A stretch of 64,000 nucleotides of DNA from an uncultured Eubacteriales bacterium. GTDB lineage: Bacteria > Bacillota > Clostridia > Christensenellales > Aristaeellaceae. A program made the translations under genes and the position numbers. Below the pieces are notes generated by a model. It saw only the letters and a list, made by a program, of their open reading frames with translations. It was not told where the DNA came from and did no database searches. Shown one piece after another: positions 41,968 through 49,914 of the stretch (position 1 is the first letter of the stretch; every line of letters begins with the position of its first letter). The stretch lies in contig CADBKQ010000023.1 in the NCBI GenBank assembly GCA_902795275.1, positions 1 through 64,000 of the forward strand, in the 5' to 3' direction.

Positions 41968-42336
41968 ATGGGCTTTTCAACGAACCGTTACTTATTCGCC
42001 ATCCGAACGCTGCATGAAAAATACCTGTGCGTGCGGGCGGTGGACGTGGCGCATTACCTGGGCTTCGCCAAGCCCTCCGTCAGCATATCCATCCGGCAGA
42101 TGCGGGAGCAGGGCCTGATCGAAGTGGAGCCGGACGGAAACATCCTGTTTACGGAATCGGGAAAAACCCGCGCCGAAAGCCTGAACCGCCGCGTCAGCTT
42201 TTTCCGTCAATTGCTGACCGACGCGGGGGTGGAGCCATCGCTCGCCCTGCAGGACGCCATTTCGTTCAGCTGGGAAATGAGCGACGCTTCTTTTGAGGCG
42301 TTCAAGGCGATGCGGGAAGCGTCCCTGAACGCATAA
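41968..42336 (+). CDS. DtxR/MntR-like regulator lacking metal ligands
   Basis: GATAAGGAGGAA precedes ATG 41968. The 122-residue protein aligns without gaps to the DtxR-like protein at 30733: a winged helix (VRAVDVAHYLGFAKPSVSISIRQM, QGLIEVEPDGNILFTESG) and dimer helices. Every expected metal ligand is changed: the N-terminal D and E positions are R and A, the helix His is V, and the CxxEH core reads ISFSW. DNA binding looks intact, while classical metal activation does not. It could act as a metal-independent competitor, a heterodimer partner or a sensor of something else. It is followed by a methyltransferase gene 20 bases later. Confidence 0.75.
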   Translation: MGFSTNRYLFAIRTLHEKYLCVRAVDVAHYLGFAKPSVSISIRQMREQGLIEVEPDGNILFTESGKTRAESLNRRVSFFRQLLTDAGVEPSLALQDAISFSWEMSDASFEAFKAMREASLNA

Positions 42337-42421
42337 CGAATAGAAAGGAGAAAACAATGATGGGACTGATGAAGAAGATTTCAGCCAGACCCGGAAGCCG
42401 GAAGGCGCGCTGGGAAAGCTG

Positions 42422-42982
42422 ATGCTGAGTGGAATGAACAGCGGCCACGCGAAATTGGCGGATTGGGGCTTTTCGCATATCAGAAGCCTGACGCCCCTGA
42501 CCGCCGTGGATCTGGGATGCGGCGGGGGCCGGAACGCCGGAGAACTGCTCAGGATAATTCCGACTGTCCGCGTGACGGCCGTGGATTATTCCGCGCTGTC
42601 CGTGGAGAAAGCAAAGGCGTACAACCTGGAGGCAATTGCCGCGGGCCGCTGCGATGTGCGCCAGGGGGATGTGTCCAGGCTTGATCTTCCCTCGGAATCC
42701 TTCGGCCTCGCCACGGCGTTTGAAACGGTGTATTTCTGGCCGGGACTGGAAACGTGTTTCGGTCAGGTCTATCGGGTATTGAAGCCCGGCGGGACGTTCA
42801 TGATCTGCAATGAATCGGACGGCAAAGACGAAGCGAGCCTGAAATATGAAAAAATCATCGAGGGCATGAAGGTTTATACCGCCGAAGAAATCGAAGCGGC
42901 GCTGAAAGCGGCGGGATTCTCCGCCGTCCGCAGCGACCATCACCCCACAAAGCCCTGGATCACGGTGCTGGCGAAGAAATGA
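42422..42982 (+). CDS. Class I SAM-dependent methyltransferase (5' frameshift)
   Basis: The 186-residue core is a Methyltransf_11-like protein: AVDLGCGGGRNAGELL (SAM site), VTAVDYSALSV, GDVSRLDLPSESFGL, FETVYFWPG, VYRVLKPGGTFMIC. A well-placed start with AAAGGAGAAAACA lies at 42357, but that frame (MMGLMKKIS) ends after 21 codons. The expected continuation (DFSQTRKPEGALGKLM) is in the frame of the core, so a base has been lost near 42380. Translation may still begin at ATG 42422. The substrate is unknown. It probably shares a transcript with the second DtxR-like gene. Confidence 0.65.
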   Translation: MLSGMNSGHAKLADWGFSHIRSLTPLTAVDLGCGGGRNAGELLRIIPTVRVTAVDYSALSVEKAKAYNLEAIAAGRCDVRQGDVSRLDLPSESFGLATAFETVYFWPGLETCFGQVYRVLKPGGTFMICNESDGKDEASLKYEKIIEGMKVYTAEEIEAALKAAGFSAVRSDHHPTKPWITVLAKK

Positions 42983-43029
42983 GCCTGACCATGAATCGCA
43001 AATAGCGCATATCAGGACAGGGAAAGGTA

Positions 43030-43058
43030 TTGACAGGGAGCCGCCTTTATGGTAAGAT
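43030..43058 (+). promoter_or_regulatory. Sigma-A promoter before the secreted FMN-binding protein
   Basis: TTGACA (43030-43035) and TAAGAT (43053-43058) are exactly 17 bases apart. An operator palindrome starts six bases after the -10, at the expected transcription start. Confidence 0.75.
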
Positions 43059-43064
43059 TTCGTT

Positions 43065-43080
43065 GTTAGATAATTCTAAC
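43065..43080. promoter_or_regulatory. Operator palindrome E
   Basis: GTTAGATAATTCTAAC has perfect 6-base arms and matches the FTR1 site closely. It sits at the start point of the TTGACA/TAAGAT promoter. Confidence 0.72.
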
Positions 43081-43088
43081 GCAGATTC

Positions 43089-43128
43089 GCCGCGTGAGCG
43101 CATCTCCTCCCGCGTTCACGCGGCTTTT
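43089..43128 (+). terminator. Hairpin with T-tract in the leader (terminator or attenuator)
   Basis: GCCGCGTGAGCG (43089-43100) and CGTTCACGCGGC (43113-43124) form a 12-bp stem with one G-T pair, followed by TTTT. It lies between operators E and F, downstream of the promoter at 43030 and 118 bases before the gene start, so it would act on that transcript. Confidence 0.6.
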
Positions 43129-43140
43129 CTAAGGAATTAA

Positions 43141-43156
43141 GTTAGATTTTTCTAAC
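43141..43156. promoter_or_regulatory. Operator palindrome F
   Basis: GTTAGATTTTTCTAAC has perfect arms. It lies after the leader hairpin, 91 bases before the start codon. A second promoter near here is possible but not clear. Confidence 0.7.
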
Positions 43157-43246
43157 ATATATTTTCGCACGATGGTTCATCTTGTTATTCATTTTCCTGA
43201 GCAAGGAATTGGATATACATACTTCATTGATAAAGGAGGTTTCCCT

Positions 43247-44773
43247 ATGAAAAGACTTCGTTCCCGGCTCGCCATTCTGATGGCGCTCTGCCTGATGCTG
43301 ACCGCCGCCTGCGCTCTGGCCGACCGCACCCTGGAGGGCGACGCCAACGTGGATCAGCGTTTTTATCCCGCCACGACGCCGTTCATCCATCCGCCCTTTT
43401 ACAATGTGCGCCTGACCGTGGAAGTGGACGATAACGGCGTGATCACCGCCGTGAAGGACAACGGTACCGGCGGCCCCGGTTCCGTCCAGGAGGGCAACGA
43501 GGAATTCTGGGCCAAGAAAAACAAGCCCTTCTTTGATGCCGCCGTGAACGGCGGGCTGCTGGAAAAGTTCGTGGGCAAGACGGCGGAGGAAGTCAAGGCC
43601 ATGGACATGACCTCCGGCGGCGCGGACGCTGTGTCCGGCGCGACGCTGGTGAGCGCCGCCGCCCAGGAAGCCGTTCTCAACGCCCTGGAAGGCAAGGCGG
43701 GCAAGGCCTTCCTGCCCAACGAAGGAAACGTCCTTCCCGTGGAAAAGGCGGAGGGCGGCGCTGTCGTGCTGACCAACGCCCTGCCTGAGGACTTTGACTT
43801 GCAGGTGCTGGACATCCGCTGGGGCGTGCGCAATGAAGAAATCGTGCCCGCCGACAGCTATACCGTGGACATCGCGGACGGCAAGGTGACGATCACCTTT
43901 AAGGACGCGCCGAAAGCCGGTTACTACTATGTGAATGTGTTCGACGCCAGCGGCAAGTACCGTTCCCCCGCCTTCGAGGGCGGCCCCGCCGCGGCCCAGG
44001 CGCCGTACTTCATCATCGACAGCGGCCTGACCGCGGAGGAGATTGCCTTTGACGGAAAGGGCATCGTCCTCGCTTCCGGCTCCATCGCCGACTATCTCCA
44101 GAACATCCAGCACGTCCAGCTCCTGGCCGAAGGCGCAGAAAAAGCCGTAGAGCAGGAAATCGTGGGCCATCACGGCACGCTGGGCAGCTTCATCGCCCTG
44201 GACGAAAACGGCGTCTTGAACGCCGACGGCGTGGTGAAAGCCCGCGACGGCAGCGAAAGCCCGCTGTTTGAAGAGGGCAGGCAGTATACCGTGACCGTCG
44301 CCGCCTTCGGTTATCCCGAAATCTCCTTCCCCTACATCAAGACGGACGACGCCGCGGAAGCCGCCGCCCTGCTGGAAGCGGTCAAGGGCACTTATGAACC
44401 GCAGTTCCCTGTCATCGCGGTTCCGCAGTACGATGACATTTGGCTTGCGCCCTGCGCCGCCGTGCTGGGCGACGAAGCGGCTCCCGCGATGGCCGAAATG
44501 CTGAAATGGGCCTGCAACGGCACGATCTACGGACAGGAAGCCGTGGATGCCTTTGGCGACGGTTCCAACGGCGCGCAGTTCGACTGCCTGTTCTTGGGCG
44601 GCGTTTCCACGATCACCTTTGATGGCAGCGCCATCAGCGGCGCGGACGAAAACGGCAGTCCGGTATTCAGCCATGAATACGCGAACGAGGACGGACAGCT
44701 TGTCCTGACGCTGACTGCCGAGGACGGCGTGATCAGCTGGGTCAAGCAGGACATTCCTGCCGCAAACGACTAA
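43247..44773 (+). CDS. Secreted FMN-binding (flavinylated) protein
   Basis: AAAGGAGG precedes ATG 43247. The 508-residue protein has a signal sequence (LMALCLMLTAACALADR); either lipid attachment at C22 or cleavage after ACALA is possible. Residues about 48-145 form an FMN-binding domain: YNVRLTVEVDDNGVITAVKDN and ADAVSGATLVSAAAQEAVLNAL. D127-A-V-S-G-A-T133 is the ApbE flavinylation motif, with FMN expected on T133. Beta-rich modules follow, then a second domain (about 395-508) of unknown role. Two palindromes shared with the FTR1 operon lie upstream, so it is probably induced on metal starvation. Extracellular electron transfer to ferric iron is a reasonable inference. Confidence 0.82.
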   Translation: MKRLRSRLAILMALCLMLTAACALADRTLEGDANVDQRFYPATTPFIHPPFYNVRLTVEVDDNGVITAVKDNGTGGPGSVQEGNEEFWAKKNKPFFDAAVNGGLLEKFVGKTAEEVKAMDMTSGGADAVSGATLVSAAAQEAVLNALEGKAGKAFLPNEGNVLPVEKAEGGAVVLTNALPEDFDLQVLDIRWGVRNEEIVPADSYTVDIADGKVTITFKDAPKAGYYYVNVFDASGKYRSPAFEGGPAAAQAPYFIIDSGLTAEEIAFDGKGIVLASGSIADYLQNIQHVQLLAEGAEKAVEQEIVGHHGTLGSFIALDENGVLNADGVVKARDGSESPLFEEGRQYTVTVAAFGYPEISFPYIKTDDAAEAAALLEAVKGTYEPQFPVIAVPQYDDIWLAPCAAVLGDEAAPAMAEMLKWACNGTIYGQEAVDAFGDGSNGAQFDCLFLGGVSTITFDGSAISGADENGSPVFSHEYANEDGQLVLTLTAEDGVISWVKQDIPAAND

Positions 44774-44825
44774 AACACAAGCAATCTACCTTAAGGCGGC
44801 GGAAAAGCTCTGCCGCCCGGTACGC

Positions 44826-44866
44826 AAAAACACCCCCGCACTTTTTTTGGCGCGGGGGTGTTTTTT
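44826..44866. terminator. Bidirectional terminator
   Basis: AAAAACACCCCCGC and GCGGGGGTGTTTTT form a perfect stem around a T-rich loop, with A- and T-runs on either side. It serves the FMN-binding gene (+) and the convergent GGDEF gene (-). A second small stem (GGCGGCGG/CCGCC) lies at about 44796-44818. Confidence 0.9.
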
Positions 44867-44872
44867 GCGGAC

Positions 44873-45508
44873 TCAGTTCGGATACTTTTTCAGCAGCATA
44901 TCCAGCGCTTCGCGCAGCAGGATAGCTTCGCCGATACCCTCGCGCTTGGAGAGGGCGCTGAGGCGCTTGAGCTGGTCGGAGGTGTAATGGGAGGTCTTGG
45001 GCACCATCTTTTCTTCCCGCGCCAGGGCCACCTTGTTGTGTCCCGCGTACTTGGCGCGGAACATGGCGCTCTCCGCCTTGCGCATCAATTCCTGGTAGCG
45101 GGAGGCGTCGTCGAAGGCGGCGGCAATCCCGGCGGAAATCGTCATCTGCTCCCCGTCCGGGGCCTTCACGCTGAAGCTGGCGCGCTTCTGCTCCATGTAC
45201 AGGAACACTTCTTCCTTTTCCATGCCGAAGAAAAGGATGCCGAATTCATCCCCGGCGATGCGGTAAATCACCGCGCTCTCCGGCAGGTTCGCCGCCAGGT
45301 GCCTGCCGGTTTCGATCAGCATCTGGTCTCCCGCCTCAAAGCCGAAGTTTTCGTTGATGTGCAGGAAATTGTCCAGGTCGATCACGGCGATCACCAATTC
45401 CCCGTCGCCGTCCGGATGCGCTTCCATGAATTCCGTCACTGCCTTTTCAAAGGCATCCCCCAGGGGGAACCGCAGGGTTTCGTTGACCGCTTCGCTCTTC
45501 TTGCTCAT
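44873..45508 (-). CDS. GGDEF protein with C-terminal ribbon-helix-helix-like tail
   Basis: TAGGAGGTAATAC precedes ATG 45508. The 211-residue soluble protein has a compact GGDEF domain (about 30-160): VIAVIDLDNFLHINENFG, AGDQMLIETGRHLA, IYRIAGDEFGILFF (AGDEF, a form found in active cyclases) and ISAGIAAAF. No RxxD product-inhibition site is present. The last 45 residues (KTSHYTSDQLKRLSALSKREG, ILLREALDMLLKKY) have the strand-helix-helix pattern of CopG-type RHH DNA-binding domains. This would place a diguanylate cyclase or a GTP/c-di-GMP sensor on DNA. The AT-rich promoter region with repeated AATATTAT motifs could be its own operator. Confidence 0.72.
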   Translation of the reverse strand: MSKKSEAVNETLRFPLGDAFEKAVTEFMEAHPDGDGELVIAVIDLDNFLHINENFGFEAGDQMLIETGRHLAANLPESAVIYRIAGDEFGILFFGMEKEEVFLYMEQKRASFSVKAPDGEQMTISAGIAAAFDDASRYQELMRKAESAMFRAKYAGHNKVALAREEKMVPKTSHYTSDQLKRLSALSKREGIGEAILLREALDMLLKKYPN

Positions 45509-45541
45509 CAGTATTACCTCCTAAGTATTATTTTCAAAATA

Positions 45542-45570
45542 ATATTATCACGCATTATAATATTTGTCAA
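45542..45570 (-). promoter_or_regulatory. Consensus sigma-A promoter of the GGDEF-RHH gene
   Basis: On the minus strand TTGACA (45565-45570) and TAATAT (45542-45547) have a 17-base spacer. The promoter lies within an AT-rich stretch with CAAAATAATATTAT-like repeats on both sides (about 45530-45600). Confidence 0.75.
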
Positions 45571-45700
45571 TATGATTTGCAAAATATTATTATAAAAATT
45601 TGATCGTGCGAAATGATACGAAAGAGTCATAAAACCGTACGCTCCGCGCTATGCTTGTATATAGGAGATCAATCCCGACTGAACGAGGGAGGATGAGAGC

Positions 45701-46855
45701 ATGGCACGGTGTTCCCGCTTGCTGGTTTGTCTGTTGTGCGTCTGCCTGCCGCTGGCGGCCCTGGCTGCGCCTTTGGAGGAGGGCACGCCCATGACCCTGA
45801 CCGCCCCCAGCGCCATCCTGCTGGAAGCGGACACGGGCGCGGTCATCTTTGAAAAAAACGCCGACGAACGGCGGCCCGTGGCGTCTGTTACCAAGCTGAT
45901 GACGATATTATTGACGCTGGAAAAGCTGGACGAGGGCAGCGTGACCCTGGAGGACAAGATCACTGTTTCGCCCGCGGCGGCGGGACAGCCCGGTTCCCAG
46001 GCGTTCCTGGACGCCTACGCCGTCTATCCTCTCAAGGACATCCTGAAAGCCACCATCATTGCCAGCGCCAACGACGGGGCGGCAGCCCTGGCCGAATACC
46101 TGGCCGGGTCGGAGGACGGCTTCGCGGCGCAGATGAACCAAAAGGCGGAGGAGTTAGGCCTGGAGAACACCCATTACGTCAACTGCACCGGCCTGCCCGC
46201 CGACGGGCAATACACCTGCGCCCGGGACGTGGCGGCGATTTCGCGGGAGGTGGCGAAGCATCCGACGTATTTCACCTATTCCTCCACCTGGCTGGACAGC
46301 CTGACTCACCCTTCGGGCCGGGTGACCGACCTGACCAACACCAACCGCCTGGTGCGCTTTTACAAGGATTGCGACGGGCTGAAAACCGGCTCCACCAACG
46401 AGGCCAAGTACTGCCTGAGCGCCACGGCGGAGCGGAACGGCATGCGGCTCATCGCCGTGGTGCTGGGCGTACCCAACAGCCAGACCCGCTTCGACGAAGC
46501 CCGGGCCATGATGGACTACGGCTTTGCCAACTATCATCGTGTGCAGGTGGCGCAGAAAGGCGACCTGGTGGGCGCGCAGGTGCCGGTAAAGTTAGGCGCA
46601 CGGGACGCAGTGGACGCGGCGCTGGACAGCGGCCTGTCACTGCTGCTGCGCAACGGCCAGCAAAGCCAGCTGAGCTTTGAAACCCATCTGCCGGAATTCC
46701 TGACCGCGCCGGTGGAAGCCGGGGAACCGCTGGGCACGGTGCGGGTGCTGCTCGCGGGCCAGCCCATCGCCGAACTGCCCGCCGTCGCCGCCCAGAGCGT
46801 GCGGCTGCCCGGTCTGCTGGAAGGCTTCTTCCGGCTGCTGGAGAACTGGCGATAA
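45701..46855 (+). CDS. D-alanyl-D-alanine carboxypeptidase (PBP5/DacF type)
   Basis: ATG 45701 follows GGGAGGATGAGAGC. The 384-residue protein has a signal peptide (LLVCLLCVCLPLAALAAP). The three serine peptidase motifs are present: SVTKLM (SxxK nucleophile), SANDGA (SxN) and LKTGSTNEAKYC (KTG). A C-terminal PBP5_C-like beta domain and a weakly amphipathic end (LPGLLEGFFRLLENW) for membrane attachment follow. It trims the terminal D-Ala of peptidoglycan stem peptides. No sporulation context is visible. The order of motifs and the length agree with intact enzymes. Confidence 0.9.
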   Translation: MARCSRLLVCLLCVCLPLAALAAPLEEGTPMTLTAPSAILLEADTGAVIFEKNADERRPVASVTKLMTILLTLEKLDEGSVTLEDKITVSPAAAGQPGSQAFLDAYAVYPLKDILKATIIASANDGAAALAEYLAGSEDGFAAQMNQKAEELGLENTHYVNCTGLPADGQYTCARDVAAISREVAKHPTYFTYSSTWLDSLTHPSGRVTDLTNTNRLVRFYKDCDGLKTGSTNEAKYCLSATAERNGMRLIAVVLGVPNSQTRFDEARAMMDYGFANYHRVQVAQKGDLVGAQVPVKLGARDAVDAALDSGLSLLLRNGQQSQLSFETHLPEFLTAPVEAGEPLGTVRVLLAGQPIAELPAVAAQSVRLPGLLEGFFRLLENWR

Positions 46856-46879
46856 TGCAAGGCGATGGGACAGAAGCGC

Positions 46880-46928
46880 AAAAAGGAGCTTTTAACCACT
46901 GAGGAGGCGGAAAAAAGCTCCTTCTTTT
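46880..46928. terminator. Bidirectional terminator
   Basis: AAAAGGAGCTTTT and AAAAAGCTCCTT form a stem with T-rich tails in both directions, between the convergent carboxypeptidase and anti-sigma-like genes. Confidence 0.78.
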
Positions 46929-46977
46929 ATGTCAGAAACGAAGGCCCATCTTCATTCTGAAGATGCTATTCCTCCGC

Positions 46978-49392
46978 TTATCCGTTGCTGTACAGATCCA
47001 GCTCGGCGCGGATGACCTCGCCATCCTCGGTGATGAACACCCAGGCGCGGGTGGCCCAATAGCCGTACTGCGCTTCGTAATCGTAGAACTGCACCGCCCA
47101 GGCGGCGCCGTCATAGCGGCTTCCGTCCATGTACACCACCGGGCCGATCAGGGCGGAGCCGACGCGAAGCCGGTTCAGCCAGTCCGCGCCCACCTGCTCA
47201 TCCCCCGTTTCATGCAGCGCTTTCCGGGCGATTTCCTCGATCTCCTCCTGGCTTTTTTTGTTGGGATCAGGGAAGAAAACATAGGCGTAGGGCTGTTCGG
47301 GATACGATAGATCCTCCGGCGTCAGCAGGGCCAGAATATGATACATGAGCTTGTAATCGTGGGGCCAGAAAGCGGAATCCTCATATTCCATGCCCCATTC
47401 TTCCGCCTTCTCTCCAATGTTCTCCGGGGTCACGCCGTACTTTTGCATGGTGGCGTCCAGCTGCTCCCAGAAGGAGGCGGGCGCGAAATCCATACCCCAG
47501 TACCAGGGCCTGCCGCTGGGCAGCGGGGTGGGGGTGGCAATTGGAAGATCGGAAGAAACCGTCCTGTGCCGCACGCCGGGAGCGTCGTTGGACATGAGCT
47601 CGGATACTTCTCCCGTATCCGCCGTCACATAGACTTCGCCCACTTCGCTGCTGTCCTCCCGGTAGAAAATCACCTGCCATGTTGACGGGCCTTCGCCGTT
47701 CTGGTTGAACCAGTAACGGAACGCGGGTTTGAGGGTGCTCACGTTCAGGGTGGGCACCTCGTCGGCGAATTCCTCCTTGAACGCGGCCCGGGCGATTTCG
47801 AGGGCTTCTTCTTTGGTGATGTCGGTTTCCTCAGGGAAGCCGGGCACGTGGTTCAGCTTTCCGTCGGGGCTTTGGTCATGGAGCATATAATCCAGCGCCT
47901 GGGCTTCCAGGGGCCAGAAGTCGGTGTTCCAGCCGTATTCGTCCATCCACTTCGTATAAATGTCATCCATGGTGTCGTCGTTGTAGCCGATGGCGTTCAG
48001 GCGTTCCCAGTAGCTTTCGGGCAGCTCGCTGCTGTTCCAGAAGGCGGGATACCGGAAGCCATCCGCCGCGTCGGTTTCTTCGGGCCGGGCGGCGCGGTAG
48101 CCTTCCTGGGGCTTGTGGATTTCCCAGTAGCTTTCCGGCACATAGGAGCGCCATTCGTAGGTGGCTTCCTGCCGGTCGGTGAGCCGGAAGGTCACTTCCC
48201 CGGTGACGGCATTCAGTTCCACATACGCCGGGCTGCTGTCCCGAATCTGCAAGGTCACCTTCCAGATGGGCGTGTCCCCGTCTTTCATCAGCACCGCCAT
48301 TTCCCCGGCGCTGTACACCGTTTCATAGTTCAGGCTCCCGCAGGCGGCTTTCGCTTTGGCGATGGCGTCCTCCTTGGAAATGAAACTGTTATCCGGCAGC
48401 AGGTAAGTGTTTTCTAAAATGTATTCCTCGCTGGGTAGCAGATGGACTCTGCCGGGTTCCACCTGATCCCGGTGGCGCAGGGCGTCCTGATAGTTAAGCA
48501 GCTTGTAGCTGTCCCAGTTCACAAAGCCAAACTGGTCGCCGTATACCCGCTTGAACCTGTCCAGGATGAACTGGCCGCGCATGGTGTAGCTGGTGCCCAG
48601 AACGCCGTCCACGCTGTATTCGTTCTTGACGGTTCCGGCGGGGTCGAGGGTCAGGTAGTAATCCGCGCCATACAGGTCCTGGGCCTCATAGGCGAAGCTC
48701 CACTCCCGGTAGCAGGTGTCGCCGATCTTGTGCTCCATGTAGGTGAGGAAGCGGAGATACTTCGTTTTGTCGTTCAAATCCACGTTGGCGTCGTACTTTT
48801 CATGAATCAGGTCTTCGGCGATTTTCACCGCCTGCTCCTGGGAAATCTCGTTCCCTTCGGGCAGCACGTTCGCCTGATGCTTGCTTTTATCCAGGCCGCA
48901 GGCTTTCATGAGCTGCTCGTACCAGTGCTGCACCTCGATGGGCCAGGCGGCGGGATAGAAGCCGTATTCCGTTTTCACGAAGCGGCGCATGAGCTCTTCC
49001 TTATTGTAACCGCTTTCGCCCAGGTGGTTCAGCCTGTACAGATCCACGTCGCTGAGGGTCAGGTTGTTTTCCTCGGCGATTTTCAATATTTCGGCAATCT
49101 CTTCTTTCGTGAAATTCTGGCTGGGATTCTCCACCGCTTTGGGGGCCATGATCTGCTCCACGAAATCCCTGCCGCCCAGCAGCACGGCGGCCAGGGCGCT
49201 GGCGGCCAGCAGCGTGAACACCACAGCCAGCACGAAGCCCACGGATATTCTCTTCTTCATCGGTTTTCCCCTTTTTTCTGTTTCGGCGGGCATGGCGGAA
49301 ATCAAGCTCCGCATGTCCTGTTCAAAATCAGCCGGGATGGGGGGCAGCAGGGCGTTCAGCGTTTCCTTGTTTACCTTAACGATCCGCTTCAT
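46978..49392 (-). CDS. Membrane anti-sigma-like protein with repeated PepSY-like outer domains
   Basis: The 804-residue protein has a cytoplasmic start of about 45 residues (NKETLNALLPPIPADFEQDM), one membrane segment (ISVGFVLAVVFTLLAASALAA) and a very large outer part. The outer part repeats a PepSY-like unit: a helix with EISQEQAVKIAEDLIHEKY, DITKEEALEIARAAFKEEF or KKSQEEIEEIARKALHE, then strands ending in VYVTADTGEVSEL or VELNAVTGEVTFRL. Tryptophan-rich linkers (PAAWPIEVQHWYEQLM, YGWNTDFWPLEAQ) separate the units. Its start overlaps the ECF sigma gene by four bases, the standard sigma/anti-sigma arrangement, so the short N-terminus probably holds the sigma factor until the outer part senses something. 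Confidence 0.75.
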   Translation of the reverse strand: MKRIVKVNKETLNALLPPIPADFEQDMRSLISAMPAETEKRGKPMKKRISVGFVLAVVFTLLAASALAAVLLGGRDFVEQIMAPKAVENPSQNFTKEEIAEILKIAEENNLTLSDVDLYRLNHLGESGYNKEELMRRFVKTEYGFYPAAWPIEVQHWYEQLMKACGLDKSKHQANVLPEGNEISQEQAVKIAEDLIHEKYDANVDLNDKTKYLRFLTYMEHKIGDTCYREWSFAYEAQDLYGADYYLTLDPAGTVKNEYSVDGVLGTSYTMRGQFILDRFKRVYGDQFGFVNWDSYKLLNYQDALRHRDQVEPGRVHLLPSEEYILENTYLLPDNSFISKEDAIAKAKAACGSLNYETVYSAGEMAVLMKDGDTPIWKVTLQIRDSSPAYVELNAVTGEVTFRLTDRQEATYEWRSYVPESYWEIHKPQEGYRAARPEETDAADGFRYPAFWNSSELPESYWERLNAIGYNDDTMDDIYTKWMDEYGWNTDFWPLEAQALDYMLHDQSPDGKLNHVPGFPEETDITKEEALEIARAAFKEEFADEVPTLNVSTLKPAFRYWFNQNGEGPSTWQVIFYREDSSEVGEVYVTADTGEVSELMSNDAPGVRHRTVSSDLPIATPTPLPSGRPWYWGMDFAPASFWEQLDATMQKYGVTPENIGEKAEEWGMEYEDSAFWPHDYKLMYHILALLTPEDLSYPEQPYAYVFFPDPNKKSQEEIEEIARKALHETGDEQVGADWLNRLRVGSALIGPVVYMDGSRYDGAAWAVQFYDYEAQYGYWATRAWVFITEDGEVIRAELDLYSNG

Positions 49393-49862
49393 TCAAACAT
49401 CACCTCCCGATCCAGGGCCTTCCGAAGTTCCATTCGCGCGCGATGCAGCCTGTTCTTGAACGTCGTCACCGGGATGCCGATGGCCTGGGCCGCTTCCTTC
49501 TCAGAGCAGCCCTCGATATATTTCAGCAGCAGCGGCAGCCGCAGCTTTTCCGGCAATTGGAAAATGGCGTCGTACAGTTCCTGATAGTCAGGTTCCATTT
49601 GCTGGACGGCGGGCGGCATTTCCGCCGGGAACACCCGCATCCGCTGCCGCTGGATATTGCGGCATTCGTTGATTAAAATGCGGGTCAGATACCAGCGGAA
49701 CTTGCCCTCCCGCGCGTTCTCCTTCTTTTCCCAGCCCTTGAGCAGCGCCTGCTGCACAGCGTCCCGGGCGTCCGCGTCGCAGCGCAGGATGCCCATGGCG
49801 ATCTTGTACAGCACCGGCAGCGCTTCCTGGGCGACGCGCTCATATTCCAGGCGGTCAGCCAT
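49389..49862 (-). CDS. ECF-type RNA polymerase sigma factor
   Basis: AAGGGAG lies 10 bases before ATG 49862. The 157-residue protein contains region 2 (LYKIAMGILRCDADARDAVQQALLKG, FRWYLTRILINECRN) and region 4 (YDAIFQLPEKLRLPLLLKYIEGCSEKEAAQAIG, then TTFKNRLHRARMELRK), with no region 3, as in ECF sigma factors. It is coupled to the anti-sigma-like gene downstream. A GAAAC-N16-CGTC element lies 53-78 bases before the start, so it probably drives its own operon. Confidence 0.9.
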   Translation of the reverse strand: MADRLEYERVAQEALPVLYKIAMGILRCDADARDAVQQALLKGWEKKENAREGKFRWYLTRILINECRNIQRQRMRVFPAEMPPAVQQMEPDYQELYDAIFQLPEKLRLPLLLKYIEGCSEKEAAQAIGIPVTTFKNRLHRARMELRKALDREVMFE

Positions 49863-49914
49863 CGGTTCGCAGCTCCCTTCAACAACAGTTCGTGGAATAT
49901 TCTCACATATAAAA

